A stretch of 64,000 nt of DNA, from assembly GCF_900111355.1 (NCBI RefSeq), contig NZ_FOHA01000013.1, positions 1-64,000 on the forward strand, in the 5' to 3' direction. Numbering within the stretch: the stretch's first letter is position 1; each line of letters starts with the position of its first letter. This DNA comes from Isobaculum melis. Its GTDB lineage: Bacteria > Bacillota > Bacilli > Lactobacillales > Carnobacteriaceae. Both the position numbers and the translations under genes were made by a program. Shown here one piece after another: positions 18,085-26,879 of the stretch. Below the pieces are notes generated by a model. It searched no databases, was not told the origin of the DNA, and saw only the letters and a program-made list of their open reading frames with translations.

Positions 18085-20793
18085 ATGGGGGAAGAATTAA
18101 ATCGACCAGATCCAGACCAATTGTTATTGCAGGTTGAACAAATGGAGGAAACTGGAGCGGGAAAATTAAAGGTTTTCTTTGGCTATGCAGCTGGTGTCGG
18201 AAAAACCTATGGCATGTTAAAAGCCGCTAAAAAGCAAGTGGCTTTAGGCAAGCAAGTCATTTTAGGCTATATTGAACCTCATGTTCGACCAGATACTTTA
18301 GCTTTAATGGAAGGCTTTGAAAGGATTCCAACTAAAAAATTACATTATAAAAATATGCAGTTAGAAGAGTTTGATTTAGATGCTGCATTAGCACTCGCGC
18401 CAGATTTGATTTTAGTCGATGAATTAGCACATACCAATGTGATTGGATCCAGGAATAAGAAACGTTATCAAGACATTGAAGAGTTACTACGAGCTGGCAT
18501 TGATGTTTATACAACAGTCAATGTACAACACTTGGAAAGCTTAAATGATATTATTGAAGAAATTTCTCAAATTCGTGTACAGGAGACTGTGCCAGATAGT
18601 TTCTTAAGTCATGCTGAAATGAAGCTGATTGATATTGAGCCAGAAGAGTTGCTGAGTCGCTTAAAGGAAGGGAAGATTTATCGTCCAGAGCGTGCTAGAA
18701 AGGCCATGAATCATTTTTTTACAAAAGAAAATTTAAAACTATTGCGAGAAATTGCGATTCGTAAAGCAGCCGATCATATTAGTATGGACAATCGAATTGA
18801 AGATGTTTATAAGGAAAAAAGGGTTCATGTTCGATTGTTAACTTGCATCCATCATTTGGACCAACAGGGAGCTGAAAAATGTATTCGTTGGACAGCCCGA
18901 CTAGCCAATGCTTTTCATGGAGAATGGGTCGTTTTAATTGTTGAGAAAAGTGATGAGGAAACCTCTGAGGAAGAGCAACAGAAGAGGAAGGCAAATCAAG
19001 TGTTAGCTGAACGTTTAGGTGCAGAAGTTGTGACCTTAATAGGGGATCAACCAGTTGAGGTGATTACCCAATATGCTAAGTTAACAAGTGTGACAGATAT
19101 TATTGTTGGTAAATACCGTCATCGCTTTGGGCATTTTAAATGGTTGAAACAGGATATTGAAGATGAGCTAATGAAGCGGTTAAATCATGTTGAATTACAC
19201 ATTATTCCACTAGCAGAACAGGAACCGCGTTTGAAAAAAGAAAAGGCTTCTTTTAAACAATTGATTCCTAAAAAAATTCTACTGGTAGATTTGTTCAAAA
19301 CAGTAGGACTGCTAATTGCTGCTACTTTATTATCTGAGGTTGTGACTTATTTAGGAATTGGTGATCAAAATGTTATCATTGTTTACTTATTATTTGTGGT
19401 GATGATTTCCAGAGTGACAACAGGTTATTTTTATGGTGTGCTCGCTTCAGGAATTAGTGTGATTTTATTTAATTGGTTTTTTGTTGAGCCGTTGAACTCA
19501 TTGACGGTTTATAAACCTGGTTATCCGATTACCTTATTAATTATGTTGATAGGGGCTTTATTTACCAGTAACATCATGATACGATTAAAAAATCAAGCCC
19601 GAGATTCTATTGAGAAAGAGCATCAAATGTCGGTTTTATATGATCTAAATAAGAGTTTGCTGTCAACTAGAAATTTAACTAAAATTGTTCAATTAACCAA
19701 TGAATATCTTGTGCAAGCTATTGAACGAAGTGTGATTTTTTATACTGAAAAACCACATGCACAGCAACAATTAAATATTTTAACCTATCAAAATAAGCAA
19801 GATTATCAAGCGTTGGCTTCAGGTGATGAACAAGGTGTAGCCAATTGGGTCTTTAATAATCATAAAATTGCAGGTTTTGGAACGGATACCTTAATGGGCG
19901 CTAAAGGCCATTATTTTCCAGTCATTTCTCAAGGTAAGGTATTAGCAGTTATTGGCATTTTAATTGATAAAAAACAGCCACTAACCTATGAACAGCAAAA
20001 CTTTTTAAAAATGTTAACCTCTCAACTTTCTTTAGCATTAGAAAGACAACGCTTGGCAGCAGAGCAACAGCAAATTATGGTGGAAAATGAAAAAGAGAAG
20101 ATGCGTGGTAATTTATTGCGTGCAATTTCCCATGATTTACGAACACCGCTTACTGGGATTCTAGGAGCCAGTTCGGTTTTATTGGAAGAGGAGCAACAAT
20201 TACCTGCTGAGTTAAAGAAAAGTTTATTAACAGATATGAAAGAAGATGCAGAATGGTTGATTCGAATGGTAGAAAATTTATTATCTGTCACAAGAATTGA
20301 TGAAGGCACCATGAAGGTTAAAAAAACGCCAGAAGCTGTAGAAGAAGTTGTTGGAGCAGCAGTTGGTAAGATTCGCAAACGTTTTAAAGGGCAATCCTTG
20401 ACTGTCAAAGTACCAGAAGAATTGCTGATGATTCCGATGGATGGGACATTAATTGAGCAAGTATTGATTAATTTGATAGAAAATGCGATTAAACATGCGC
20501 GCTCTAAAGAGCCTGTGATGATCACCGTCAAAAAGAAACCAGATTTTGCGATTTTTGAAGTCAGTGATGATGGTATTGGCATTGCCAAAGAACGTGTTCC
20601 AGTGCTATTTCAGCAATTAGGAGAGGCCAGAGAGGATATACCGGTTGATTCTTCAAGAGGCATGGGCATTGGTTTGTCTATTTGTAAAACAATTGTGACT
20701 GCACATGGTGGCACCATTGAAGCGGTTAATAAAGCCCAAGGTGGCGCAGTATTCAGATTTTCATTACCCATTAAGGAAGGAGCCACATCATGA
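18085..20793 (+). CDS. kdpD: Sensor histidine kinase KdpD
   Basis: KdpD senses K+ status and phosphorylates KdpE. The 902-residue protein is full length: KdpD/UspA-type N-terminal domain with Walker A GVGKT (residues 37-41), a Usp-like domain about 250-370, four membrane helices about 400-500, a GAF-like domain about 520-655, then HisKA with the phospho-acceptor in AISHDLRTPLTG and an HATPase domain with NLIENAIKHA, DDGIGI and GMGIGLSICK. The Usp domain lacks a clear SXS...FTAXY pattern, the c-di-AMP site reported for S. aureus KdpD. Its stop overlaps kdpE by four bases. Confidence 0.96.
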   Translation: MGEELNRPDPDQLLLQVEQMEETGAGKLKVFFGYAAGVGKTYGMLKAAKKQVALGKQVILGYIEPHVRPDTLALMEGFERIPTKKLHYKNMQLEEFDLDAALALAPDLILVDELAHTNVIGSRNKKRYQDIEELLRAGIDVYTTVNVQHLESLNDIIEEISQIRVQETVPDSFLSHAEMKLIDIEPEELLSRLKEGKIYRPERARKAMNHFFTKENLKLLREIAIRKAADHISMDNRIEDVYKEKRVHVRLLTCIHHLDQQGAEKCIRWTARLANAFHGEWVVLIVEKSDEETSEEEQQKRKANQVLAERLGAEVVTLIGDQPVEVITQYAKLTSVTDIIVGKYRHRFGHFKWLKQDIEDELMKRLNHVELHIIPLAEQEPRLKKEKASFKQLIPKKILLVDLFKTVGLLIAATLLSEVVTYLGIGDQNVIIVYLLFVVMISRVTTGYFYGVLASGISVILFNWFFVEPLNSLTVYKPGYPITLLIMLIGALFTSNIMIRLKNQARDSIEKEHQMSVLYDLNKSLLSTRNLTKIVQLTNEYLVQAIERSVIFYTEKPHAQQQLNILTYQNKQDYQALASGDEQGVANWVFNNHKIAGFGTDTLMGAKGHYFPVISQGKVLAVIGILIDKKQPLTYEQQNFLKMLTSQLSLALERQRLAAEQQQIMVENEKEKMRGNLLRAISHDLRTPLTGILGASSVLLEEEQQLPAELKKSLLTDMKEDAEWLIRMVENLLSVTRIDEGTMKVKKTPEAVEEVVGAAVGKIRKRFKGQSLTVKVPEELLMIPMDGTLIEQVLINLIENAIKHARSKEPVMITVKKKPDFAIFEVSDDGIGIAKERVPVLFQQLGEAREDIPVDSSRGMGIGLSICKTIVTAHGGTIEAVNKAQGGAVFRFSLPIKEGATS

Positions 20794-21470
20794 CAACAAC
20801 TGTTTTGATGATTGAAGATGACTTAGCGATTGTGAATTTTATGACGGCTATTTTACAGGGAAATGCTTATAAAGTTTTACATGCTGCTAAAGGAACAGAA
20901 GGGGTCAGCATGTGTGCTTTATGGTCTCCTGATGTGGTCATTCTTGATTTGGGTTTACCAGATCAAGATGGCATCGATGTGTTAAAAAATATTAGAAGCT
21001 GGTCAGAGGTACCTATTATTGTCGTTTCTGCTAGAAGCGATGAAAGTGAGAAAGTACTAGCGCTAGATGAAGGTGCAGATGATTATATCACAAAACCATT
21101 TGGCACCTCTGAATTGCTCGCAAGAATCCGTACAGCTTTGCGCCATGTGAAGAAAAAAGAAGGCTCAGCTGGGAAATTAAGCAATGGTGCGTTTGAAATT
21201 GATTTTGATAAACGCTTTGTCCAAATTGAAGGCAAGCAGGTTCATTTAACACCAACAGAATATAAGATTATTCAACTTTTAGCTTTGAATATTGGAAAAG
21301 TGCTAACACATGATTATATTGCGAAAGAAGTTTGGGGGCCTTATTCCTTAGAAAATCAATCTTTAAGAGTAAATATGTCCAATATTCGTAGGAAAATTGA
21401 AGTTAATCCTGCTGAACCAGTTTATATTTTAACGGAAATTGGTGTGGGGTATCGGATGGTGGAATGTTAA
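20790..21470 (+). CDS. kdpE: Response regulator KdpE
   Basis: An OmpR/PhoB-type regulator of 226 residues. The receiver domain (1-120) has the acidic pocket EDD near residue 9, the phospho-acceptor Asp in VVILDLGLPDQDG and the switch Lys in DDYITKPFG. The winged-helix DNA-binding domain (about 128-224) contains LTPTEYKIIQLLA and ends VGVGYRM. It is translationally coupled to kdpD and should activate kdpFABC, probably through the repeats at 13510-13540. A terminator follows. Confidence 0.96.
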   Translation: MTTTVLMIEDDLAIVNFMTAILQGNAYKVLHAAKGTEGVSMCALWSPDVVILDLGLPDQDGIDVLKNIRSWSEVPIIVVSARSDESEKVLALDEGADDYITKPFGTSELLARIRTALRHVKKKEGSAGKLSNGAFEIDFDKRFVQIEGKQVHLTPTEYKIIQLLALNIGKVLTHDYIAKEVWGPYSLENQSLRVNMSNIRRKIEVNPAEPVYILTEIGVGYRMVEC

Positions 21471-21506
21471 TAGGAATGGAGTAGCTTGCTGATTATTCAT
21501 CGAAAA

Positions 21507-21552
21507 TAAAAAATCAGAAAAGTAGCATTTAAGCTATTTTCTGATTTTTTTG
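21507..21552. terminator. Bidirectional terminator between kdpE and mpg
   Basis: AAATCAGAAAA...TAGC pairs with GCTATTTTCTGATTT. T-runs occur on both sides, serving kdpE on + and mpg on -. Confidence 0.88.
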
Positions 21553-21556
21553 CTTA

Positions 21557-22171
21557 TTACCAAGTTTCATGAACCGGAAGCATTTCCCTTTTTTTCATTC
21601 CAGAAACATAAGGATTTCCAGCCACATGATAACGTAAAAGGGCTGCTGTCCATTTGCCTTTATTTGGAATGCCAATTCGTGGACTAGCGATGACTGCTTT
21701 AGGAAGGAGCTGATCAGAGGGATGCAGGAAAAGCTTTCCTTCATTCAATAACTGACCATCTAATGCTGTTGTAATGGCTAAAGCTTGTGTCAATTTTCCT
21801 GGTCCATTAGTTAAGAGGAGCCCTTCTTTTCCTCGGTTTTTAATCATAAGCTTTTGATTAGTTAGAGGCTGAATCGCTCGAATTAAAACGGCTTCTGGCA
21901 TATCTTTTTCTTTGGTCACAATATTCAGCATGTGTTGGGTATGCATGGAATAAATATAGATGGTACCGCCTTTTTCATACATCGAGGCTAGCCTAGGGGT
22001 TCGTTTATTATCAAATGTATGACAAGCTCTATCCTCAGCGCCAACATAAGCTTCTGTTTCCACAATATAGCCACCAACCAGCCCATGTTCTGTTTCATGC
22101 AATAATAATTTTCCTAATAATGCTTTGGCTGTTTCAGTTGTTGCTGGTTCTATAAAATCCATTGGTGACAC
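21557..22171 (-). CDS. mpg: 3-methyladenine DNA glycosylase (AAG/Mpg family)
   Basis: This 204-residue protein belongs to the AAG/MPG family that removes alkylated and deaminated purines from DNA. Diagnostic segments are the GGYIVETEAYVGAEDRACH active-site region, which holds the catalytic Glu, and the NIVTKEKDMPEAVLIRA strand, in which family members have VVTG...AVLIRA. The length is normal. It lies seven bases after exoA on the same strand, so glycosylase and AP endonuclease are made from one transcript, two successive steps of base excision repair. Confidence 0.93.
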   Translation of the reverse strand: MSPMDFIEPATTETAKALLGKLLLHETEHGLVGGYIVETEAYVGAEDRACHTFDNKRTPRLASMYEKGGTIYIYSMHTQHMLNIVTKEKDMPEAVLIRAIQPLTNQKLMIKNRGKEGLLLTNGPGKLTQALAITTALDGQLLNEGKLFLHPSDQLLPKAVIASPRIGIPNKGKWTAALLRYHVAGNPYVSGMKKREMLPVHETW

Positions 22172-22178
22172 TCCTTAC

Positions 22179-22940
22179 TTAATCAGCTAAATCAATTTGT
22201 AATTCAACAGGACAATGGTCGCTTCCTACAATTTCTTGATGAATGGATGCAGATGAAAGTTGTGCCTTTAATGTATCTGAAACACAGAAATAATCAATGC
22301 GCCACCCTGCATTATTAGCTCTTGCATTAAAACGATAACTCCACCAAGAATATTCTCCTTCAGTATCAGGATGGAAATAGCGGAAAGTATCAATAAAGCC
22401 ATTCGCTAGAAAATCTGTGAATTTAGCGCGTTCTTCCGGTGTAAATCCTGCATTTTTTTGGTTCGTTTTCCAATTTTTTAAATCAATATTTTGATGGGCA
22501 ACGTTTAAATCACCACACATAATTACAGGCTTCTTCTGATTTAAATCCAATAAATAGTCTAGGAAATCTGATTCCCACTGCATCCGATAATCTAAGCGTT
22601 TTAGCTCGCTTTGAGAGTTTGGAGTATAAACCGTCACAACATAATAAGTTGCATACTCAAGCGTAATCAATCGTCCTTCCTGATCATGCTCCGCTTTATC
22701 CATACCATAATAGACATTTAAAGGTTTTCTTTTAGTAAAGATAGCTGTTCCTGAATAGCCCTTTTTTTCTGCATAATTCCAATATTGTTCATAGCCAGGT
22801 AAGTCTAGCTCAATTTGTCCTTCTTGCAATTTGGTTTCTTGTAAACAGAAGAAATCAGCATCTAATGCATTAAAAATATCCATAAATCCTTTTTTGACCA
22901 CAGCACGAAGGCCGTTTACATTCCATGAAATGAGTTTCAT
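22179..22940 (-). CDS. exoA: Exodeoxyribonuclease III / AP endonuclease ExoA
   Basis: The 253-residue protein is a member of the exonuclease III family that cuts DNA at abasic sites. Motifs seen in order are MKLISWNVNGLR, CLQETK (metal-binding Glu), GYSGTAIFTK, CGDLNVAH, FIDTFRYFHPD, WRIDYFCVS and the C-terminal GSDHCPVEL with the catalytic His. It is the first gene of a two-gene repair operon with mpg. The ribosome site on the minus strand (AGAGGGGC) lies shortly before the ATG. Confidence 0.96.
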   Translation of the reverse strand: MKLISWNVNGLRAVVKKGFMDIFNALDADFFCLQETKLQEGQIELDLPGYEQYWNYAEKKGYSGTAIFTKRKPLNVYYGMDKAEHDQEGRLITLEYATYYVVTVYTPNSQSELKRLDYRMQWESDFLDYLLDLNQKKPVIMCGDLNVAHQNIDLKNWKTNQKNAGFTPEERAKFTDFLANGFIDTFRYFHPDTEGEYSWWSYRFNARANNAGWRIDYFCVSDTLKAQLSSASIHQEIVGSDHCPVELQIDLAD

Positions 22941-23100
22941 TTAATTTGCCCCTCTTTCTCTTAATTGATTCTATTTTCTATTGTATCGCAAAAATGAAGA
23001 TTCGCAAAATGACATTACTTTGATTAAAAGTCTAAACGATTTCAACTTTTTCTTTTTTTTGTTAAGATAAAGTCAAAGAATGAAAGGGCGTGTTGAGTAG

Positions 23101-24006
23101 ATGAAGAAGATCGGTGTTATTGGATTAGGAAATATTTCTCAAAAAGCTTACTTACCTGTGATGGCAGAAATGAATGATCGTGTGGAATGGCATTTTTATA
23201 CAAGAAACCAAGAAAAATTAGCCGCTATTTGTGAAAAATATCATTTTGAGTATCACTATTCATCGCTGACGGCATTGATTGAAAGTGGTATTGAAGCTGC
23301 GTTTGTTCATACTGCAACACCAACACATGCTGAAATCATCGAATTGTTATTAAATGAAGGGATTCATGTTTATGTGGATAAGCCAATTTCAGAAGATATC
23401 CGGGAAACGGCTCGCTTACTACAATTGGCAGAAGCAAAAAACTTGATATTAATGACAGGCTTTAATCGGAGATTTGCACCTTTTTATCAAGAATTAGCTG
23501 CAATCCCAGCTAAGAATATGATCATTATGGAGAAAAATCGTGTGGATACCATCAAGGAAAATCAATATGCGATTTATGATGATTTTATTCATGTTGTTGA
23601 TACCATGTGTTATTTACTAGGAGGCAATCTGACCCATTTTTCTGTGCATAAAAAGCTAGAGGGTGAAGTTGTTTCTCAAGTAATGATTCAGCTTCATACC
23701 GAGACCACAACAGGTATTGCCATTACTAATTTTAAGGCTGGAGCCAATCGTGAATGGGTAGAAGTCATGACTCCAAGCGCCACTTATCAAGTAGAAAATA
23801 TGGTAAAAATGAAAACTTTAACAAAAGATAGTGAAAAAATAAATGAATTTAGTGACTGGACATCTACATTAGAAAAGAGAGGCTTTGTTTCTATAATAGA
23901 AGCTTTTGTAGAAAGCTTAGCTACATTGGAAAGTCCAATCTCAATTCAAGAAACAATTGTTAGTCATGACATTTGTCATAAAATTGTTCAAAAAGAAAGC
24001 GTTTAG
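23101..24006 (+). CDS. Gfo/Idh/MocA family oxidoreductase
   Basis: A 301-residue NAD(P)-dependent oxidoreductase. The N-terminal Rossmann motif is IGVIGLGNISQKAYLP, and the conserved EKPIS-type element appears as VDKPISED (residues about 95-102), with the catalytic Lys. The C-terminal half has the sheet domain of the family. Members oxidise or reduce sugars, inositols or related compounds; the substrate is not predictable. The closest class is the small virulence-factor-like (MviM) branch. The ribosome site is weak. A GntR regulator follows 64 bases downstream and might control this gene. Confidence 0.85.
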   Translation: MKKIGVIGLGNISQKAYLPVMAEMNDRVEWHFYTRNQEKLAAICEKYHFEYHYSSLTALIESGIEAAFVHTATPTHAEIIELLLNEGIHVYVDKPISEDIRETARLLQLAEAKNLILMTGFNRRFAPFYQELAAIPAKNMIIMEKNRVDTIKENQYAIYDDFIHVVDTMCYLLGGNLTHFSVHKKLEGEVVSQVMIQLHTETTTGIAITNFKAGANREWVEVMTPSATYQVENMVKMKTLTKDSEKINEFSDWTSTLEKRGFVSIIEAFVESLATLESPISIQETIVSHDICHKIVQKESV

Positions 24007-24070
24007 CTATGTGAGAAAGATATTACTTTATGTAGTATCTTTTTTCGTTATCTAAAAAAGGAGTGAGAGG

Positions 24071-24772
24071 ATGAAATATCAACACATTGTTCATATTGTC
24101 TCTGAAAGAATCAAAAATGATGAATATAATTTTCAGTATGCTTTACCAAACCAGCAAGAACTAGCCACTGAATTTGGTGTGAGTCGTATGACTGTCAAAA
24201 AAGCCTTAGATATTTTAAAGGAAGAGGGAGTTATCTATAGCAGCAGAGGTTTGGGGACTTTTGTTGTGCAACATGAGAAGCTACAGAAAATTTCTACATA
24301 TCAGAAAAAGCAACAAACAAAGCAATTTAGTTATCTTAAGCAAATGCTTTCTTTTGAAAAAAAGCATCCACATCAATTGTTACAACAACAATTAGCTATC
24401 TCAGCACAGCAAAACGTTTATGCTGCGACCTTTATTCGTTATCGAAATGAAAGACCTTATGCTTTAGAACATTGGTTCATTCCGGAACAGGTTATTCCAG
24501 GAATTACACAGGAGACTCTTGAGCAAGATTTGTATCACTATATTGAATTTGAATTAGGACTGAAATTGGGAGATACTTCCTATACCATTTCAGCAGTAGT
24601 CGCAAATGAAGTGGATAAGCTGCATTTAAACTGTACTGACAATCATCCCATTTTAAAGGTGGAAAAGCTCTCTTTTTTAAGAACGGGTTGCCCCTTTTTA
24701 TATCGGATTTGTCACTACCAAGCAGCAATGAAATCCTATCAATTTTTTGATGCCATTAAGAAAAATAAATAA
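24071..24772 (+). CDS. GntR/HutC-type transcriptional regulator
   Basis: The 233-residue protein has a winged helix-turn-helix at residues about 5-70 (NQQELATEFGVSRMTVKKAL and the wing YSSRGLGTFV) and a UTRA ligand-binding domain at about 90-228, with RYRNERPYALEHWF as the usual core. HutC-group regulators bind small metabolites such as phospho-sugars and repress nearby catabolic genes. The ribosome site is AAAGGAGTGAGAGG. It is flanked by an oxidoreductase and murB; its ligand and targets are unknown. Confidence 0.9.
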   Translation: MKYQHIVHIVSERIKNDEYNFQYALPNQQELATEFGVSRMTVKKALDILKEEGVIYSSRGLGTFVVQHEKLQKISTYQKKQQTKQFSYLKQMLSFEKKHPHQLLQQQLAISAQQNVYAATFIRYRNERPYALEHWFIPEQVIPGITQETLEQDLYHYIEFELGLKLGDTSYTISAVVANEVDKLHLNCTDNHPILKVEKLSFLRTGCPFLYRICHYQAAMKSYQFFDAIKKNK

Positions 24773-24849
24773 GTGATTTAAAAATTGGCAATTCATGGTA
24801 GAATAATGAAAGAGCGATTGACTATTAATAAAGATTTGAGGACAAGCTG

Positions 24850-25749
24850 ATGAAGATAGAAAATTTAATTGAGGGTGCACCTCAACTAATTATTAAAAAG
24901 AATGAACCTTTATCCTTATACACCTATACAAAAACAGGTGGGCCAGCAGATATTTTAGTATTTCCTAAAACAATAGAGGAAGTACAGCAGGTCTTACTTT
25001 GGAGTAATGAAAATGATGAACCGCTAACCGTTTTAGGGAATGCCAGTAATTTGATTGTCAAAGATGGCGGAATTCGTGGTGTAACCATGATTTTAACAGA
25101 AATGAATGCCATTCAAGTAGAAGGAAACAACATAACAGCTCAAAGTGGCGCGAAACTGATTGATACCACTTATGTTGCACTAGATCATAGCTTAGAAGGA
25201 ATGGCCTTTGCTTGTGGGATACCAGGAAGTATTGGTGGTGCAGTTTATATGAATGCAGGTGCTTATGGTGGAGAAATCAGTGAAGTATTAGCGAGTGCAA
25301 TTCTGTTAACAAAAGCTGGTGAAATCATTGAAGTCAGCAATGAAGAATTGGCTTTTAGCTATCGTATGAGCAGTATCCAAAGCAGTGGTGCCATTGTTTT
25401 AAGTGCGACCTTTGCGTTAAAGCATGGCATGAAGCCTTTAATTGAAGAGCGTATGAAAGAGTTAACTGAGCTAAGAGAAGCAAAGCAACCATTAGAATAC
25501 CCTTCTTGTGGGAGTGTCTTTAAGCGTCCTCCTGGTTATTTTACAGGGAAACTGATCCAAGATGCGCATTTACAAGGTCATATGATTGGTGGCGCTCAAG
25601 TTTCAATGAAGCATGCAGGCTTTATTGTGAATATTAATCAAGCAACAGCTACAGATTATATTGACTTGATTCAACATATCCAAGCAGTTATTTTAGCTGA
25701 ATTTGATGTCGTATTAGAAACAGAAGTGAAGATTATTGGAGAAGATTAG
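24850..25749 (+). CDS. murB: UDP-N-acetylenolpyruvoylglucosamine reductase MurB
   Basis: MurB reduces UDP-GlcNAc-enolpyruvate to UDP-MurNAc in peptidoglycan synthesis, using FAD and NADPH. The 299-residue protein is of the short (type II) class. The FAD-binding part shows YTKTGGPADIL, LGNASNLIVKDGG and GIPGSIGGAVYMNAGAYGGE; the substrate domain has SYRMSSIQ, SCGSVFKRPPG with the catalytic Ser, and the C-terminal Glu in ETEVKIIGE. The gene is a single unit, followed by a hairpin region without coding potential. Confidence 0.96.
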   Translation: MKIENLIEGAPQLIIKKNEPLSLYTYTKTGGPADILVFPKTIEEVQQVLLWSNENDEPLTVLGNASNLIVKDGGIRGVTMILTEMNAIQVEGNNITAQSGAKLIDTTYVALDHSLEGMAFACGIPGSIGGAVYMNAGAYGGEISEVLASAILLTKAGEIIEVSNEELAFSYRMSSIQSSGAIVLSATFALKHGMKPLIEERMKELTELREAKQPLEYPSCGSVFKRPPGYFTGKLIQDAHLQGHMIGGAQVSMKHAGFIVNINQATATDYIDLIQHIQAVILAEFDVVLETEVKIIGED

Positions 25750-25756
25750 CTGATTA

Positions 25757-25801
25757 GCTTGTCATGCCTCTTAGGATTTTTAATCCTTAGAGACATGATA
25801 C
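25757..25801. other. Hairpin in the murB-lipoprotein gap
   Basis: TCATG.CTCTTAGGATT pairs imperfectly with AATCCTTAGAG.CATGA. There is no T-run directly after it. It may end or stabilise the murB message. The rest of 25750-25938 shows no gene. Confidence 0.5.
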
Positions 25802-25938
25802 AGATTGAACAAAGTTCAACTCTGAACCTTCCCAATTTTTTTGCCTCTTAAGAATGCTTCATTGTCGAATTGTAATATGAGGAACCTGTTTTAGTATTTA
25901 ATATGTAGTTGGAAAATAAAGTTTAAAAGGAGATTTTT

Positions 25939-26475
25939 ATGAAAAAGAAATATGTAACACTTATGCTTGCTGCACTAATGATTATCACTTTAGGTGCCTG
26001 TTCAAATGGTGCTAAAAACTCAGATAGTTCTAAGAAAGAAGAAAGTTCAGCATCTTCAACAAAAAAAGAAGAGAAAAAAACTTCTGAAAAATCAGAATCC
26101 AAACCAGAACCAAAACCAGAATCAGAGGCCAAAACAGAATTAGGAAATTCAGAAATGTTTCAATTGTCGATTGAAGCGGCTCAATCACAAATTCCCGCAA
26201 TCAAAGCGCAAGCTGGGGATATTTACTCTGATATCAAAATTGAAGAAGGCAAAGACACGACAATTATCTATACTTATACATTTTCACAAAATCCTGCGGT
26301 AGCCATTGATCAAGAAGCTTTAAGACCAACATTAATAAAAGGTCTAAAACCTACAATAGATGGGTCAAAAGGCTTGTTTCCTGATGTGAAAATCCAAGTA
26401 ATCTACCTTAGTCCAGAAGGAACTGAATTAGTTAATCAGATTATTACGCAAGAAGATACAGATGCTATCCAATAA
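25939..26475 (+). CDS. Secreted lipoprotein of unknown function
   Basis: The 178-residue product has a lipoprotein signal: basic MKKK, a hydrophobic core, and the lipobox LGAC with Cys21. A Ser/Lys/Glu/Pro-rich linker follows (about residues 25-70, with SKPEPKPE), then a roughly 100-residue folded domain with alternating strand-like segments. The domain resembles small DUF4854-like extracytoplasmic proteins, but I cannot name a function. It should be anchored on the outer face of the membrane. AAAGGAG precedes the ATG, and a terminator follows, so it is monocistronic. Confidence 0.8.
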   Translation: MKKKYVTLMLAALMIITLGACSNGAKNSDSSKKEESSASSTKKEEKKTSEKSESKPEPKPESEAKTELGNSEMFQLSIEAAQSQIPAIKAQAGDIYSDIKIEEGKDTTIIYTYTFSQNPAVAIDQEALRPTLIKGLKPTIDGSKGLFPDVKIQVIYLSPEGTELVNQIITQEDTDAIQ

Positions 26476-26531
26476 ATTTAGCTAGTTTAACGTTTTATCA
26501 GATCAGGCTCATTAACCAGTAGTTTTATAAA

Positions 26532-26573
26532 GATAATGAATGATAGTCACTTACATTCATTATCTTTTTTTGA
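26532..26573 (+). terminator. Terminator after the lipoprotein gene
   Basis: GATAATGAATG and CATTCATTATC form a perfect stem around an eleven-base loop, followed by seven T residues. Confidence 0.92.
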
Positions 26574-26636
26574 TTGCTTCCTCTTCCTTATTTTAAAGGG
26601 AATTGGATAGATAACTTACTAAATCAGCTAAAAAAG

Positions 26637-26665
26637 TTGCACCTGATTCTGGGATTGTGTATAAT
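26637..26665 (+). promoter_or_regulatory. Promoter of the riboswitch-ATPase transcript
   Basis: TTGCAC (26637-26642) and a perfect TATAAT (26660-26665) with a 17-base spacer lie about 30 bases upstream of the riboswitch. Confidence 0.85.
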
Positions 26666-26693
26666 GAACGAGCAATGAAAATTTGGTACTGTC

Positions 26694-26790
26694 CATAGGG
26701 GAGTAACTAGCAGCTTAGGCTGTGATAACATCAACAATCATGTTGAAGCGGCAATTTCTTCTGGTGTTATCTTAAATAGTGAGACTTATG
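26694..26790 (+). promoter_or_regulatory. yybP-ykoY manganese riboswitch
   Basis: The leader contains the conserved GGGGAGTA of the yybP-ykoY motif directly after the 5' arm of P1. CATAGGG (26694-26700) can pair with ACTTATG (26784-26790) to close the element. The same 3' arm is part of the terminator stem at 26783-26828, so P1 and terminator exclude each other: metal binding should favour P1 and switch transcription on. Elements of this class in lactic acid bacteria precede P-type ATPases, as here. Confidence 0.85.
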
Positions 26791-26836
26791 TATGTTTGCT
26801 TTGAAAGAGCAAAAAGCATGCATAGGTCTTTTTTTG
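26783..26836 (+). terminator. Expression-platform terminator of the riboswitch
   Basis: GACTTATGTATG...TTTGCT pairs with AGCAAA...GCATGCATAGGTC around TTGAAAG, followed by eight T residues. It overlaps the 3' side of the riboswitch P1. Confidence 0.9.
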
Positions 26837-26879
26837 TTAAAAGGCGGATACAGTCCAACAAAATATAAGGAGGATTTTC

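Noticed and set aside
20022-20588. A 188-codon minus-strand frame inside kdpD
   Set aside because: It lies opposite the conserved kinase domains of KdpD, has no start signals and no recognisable motifs.
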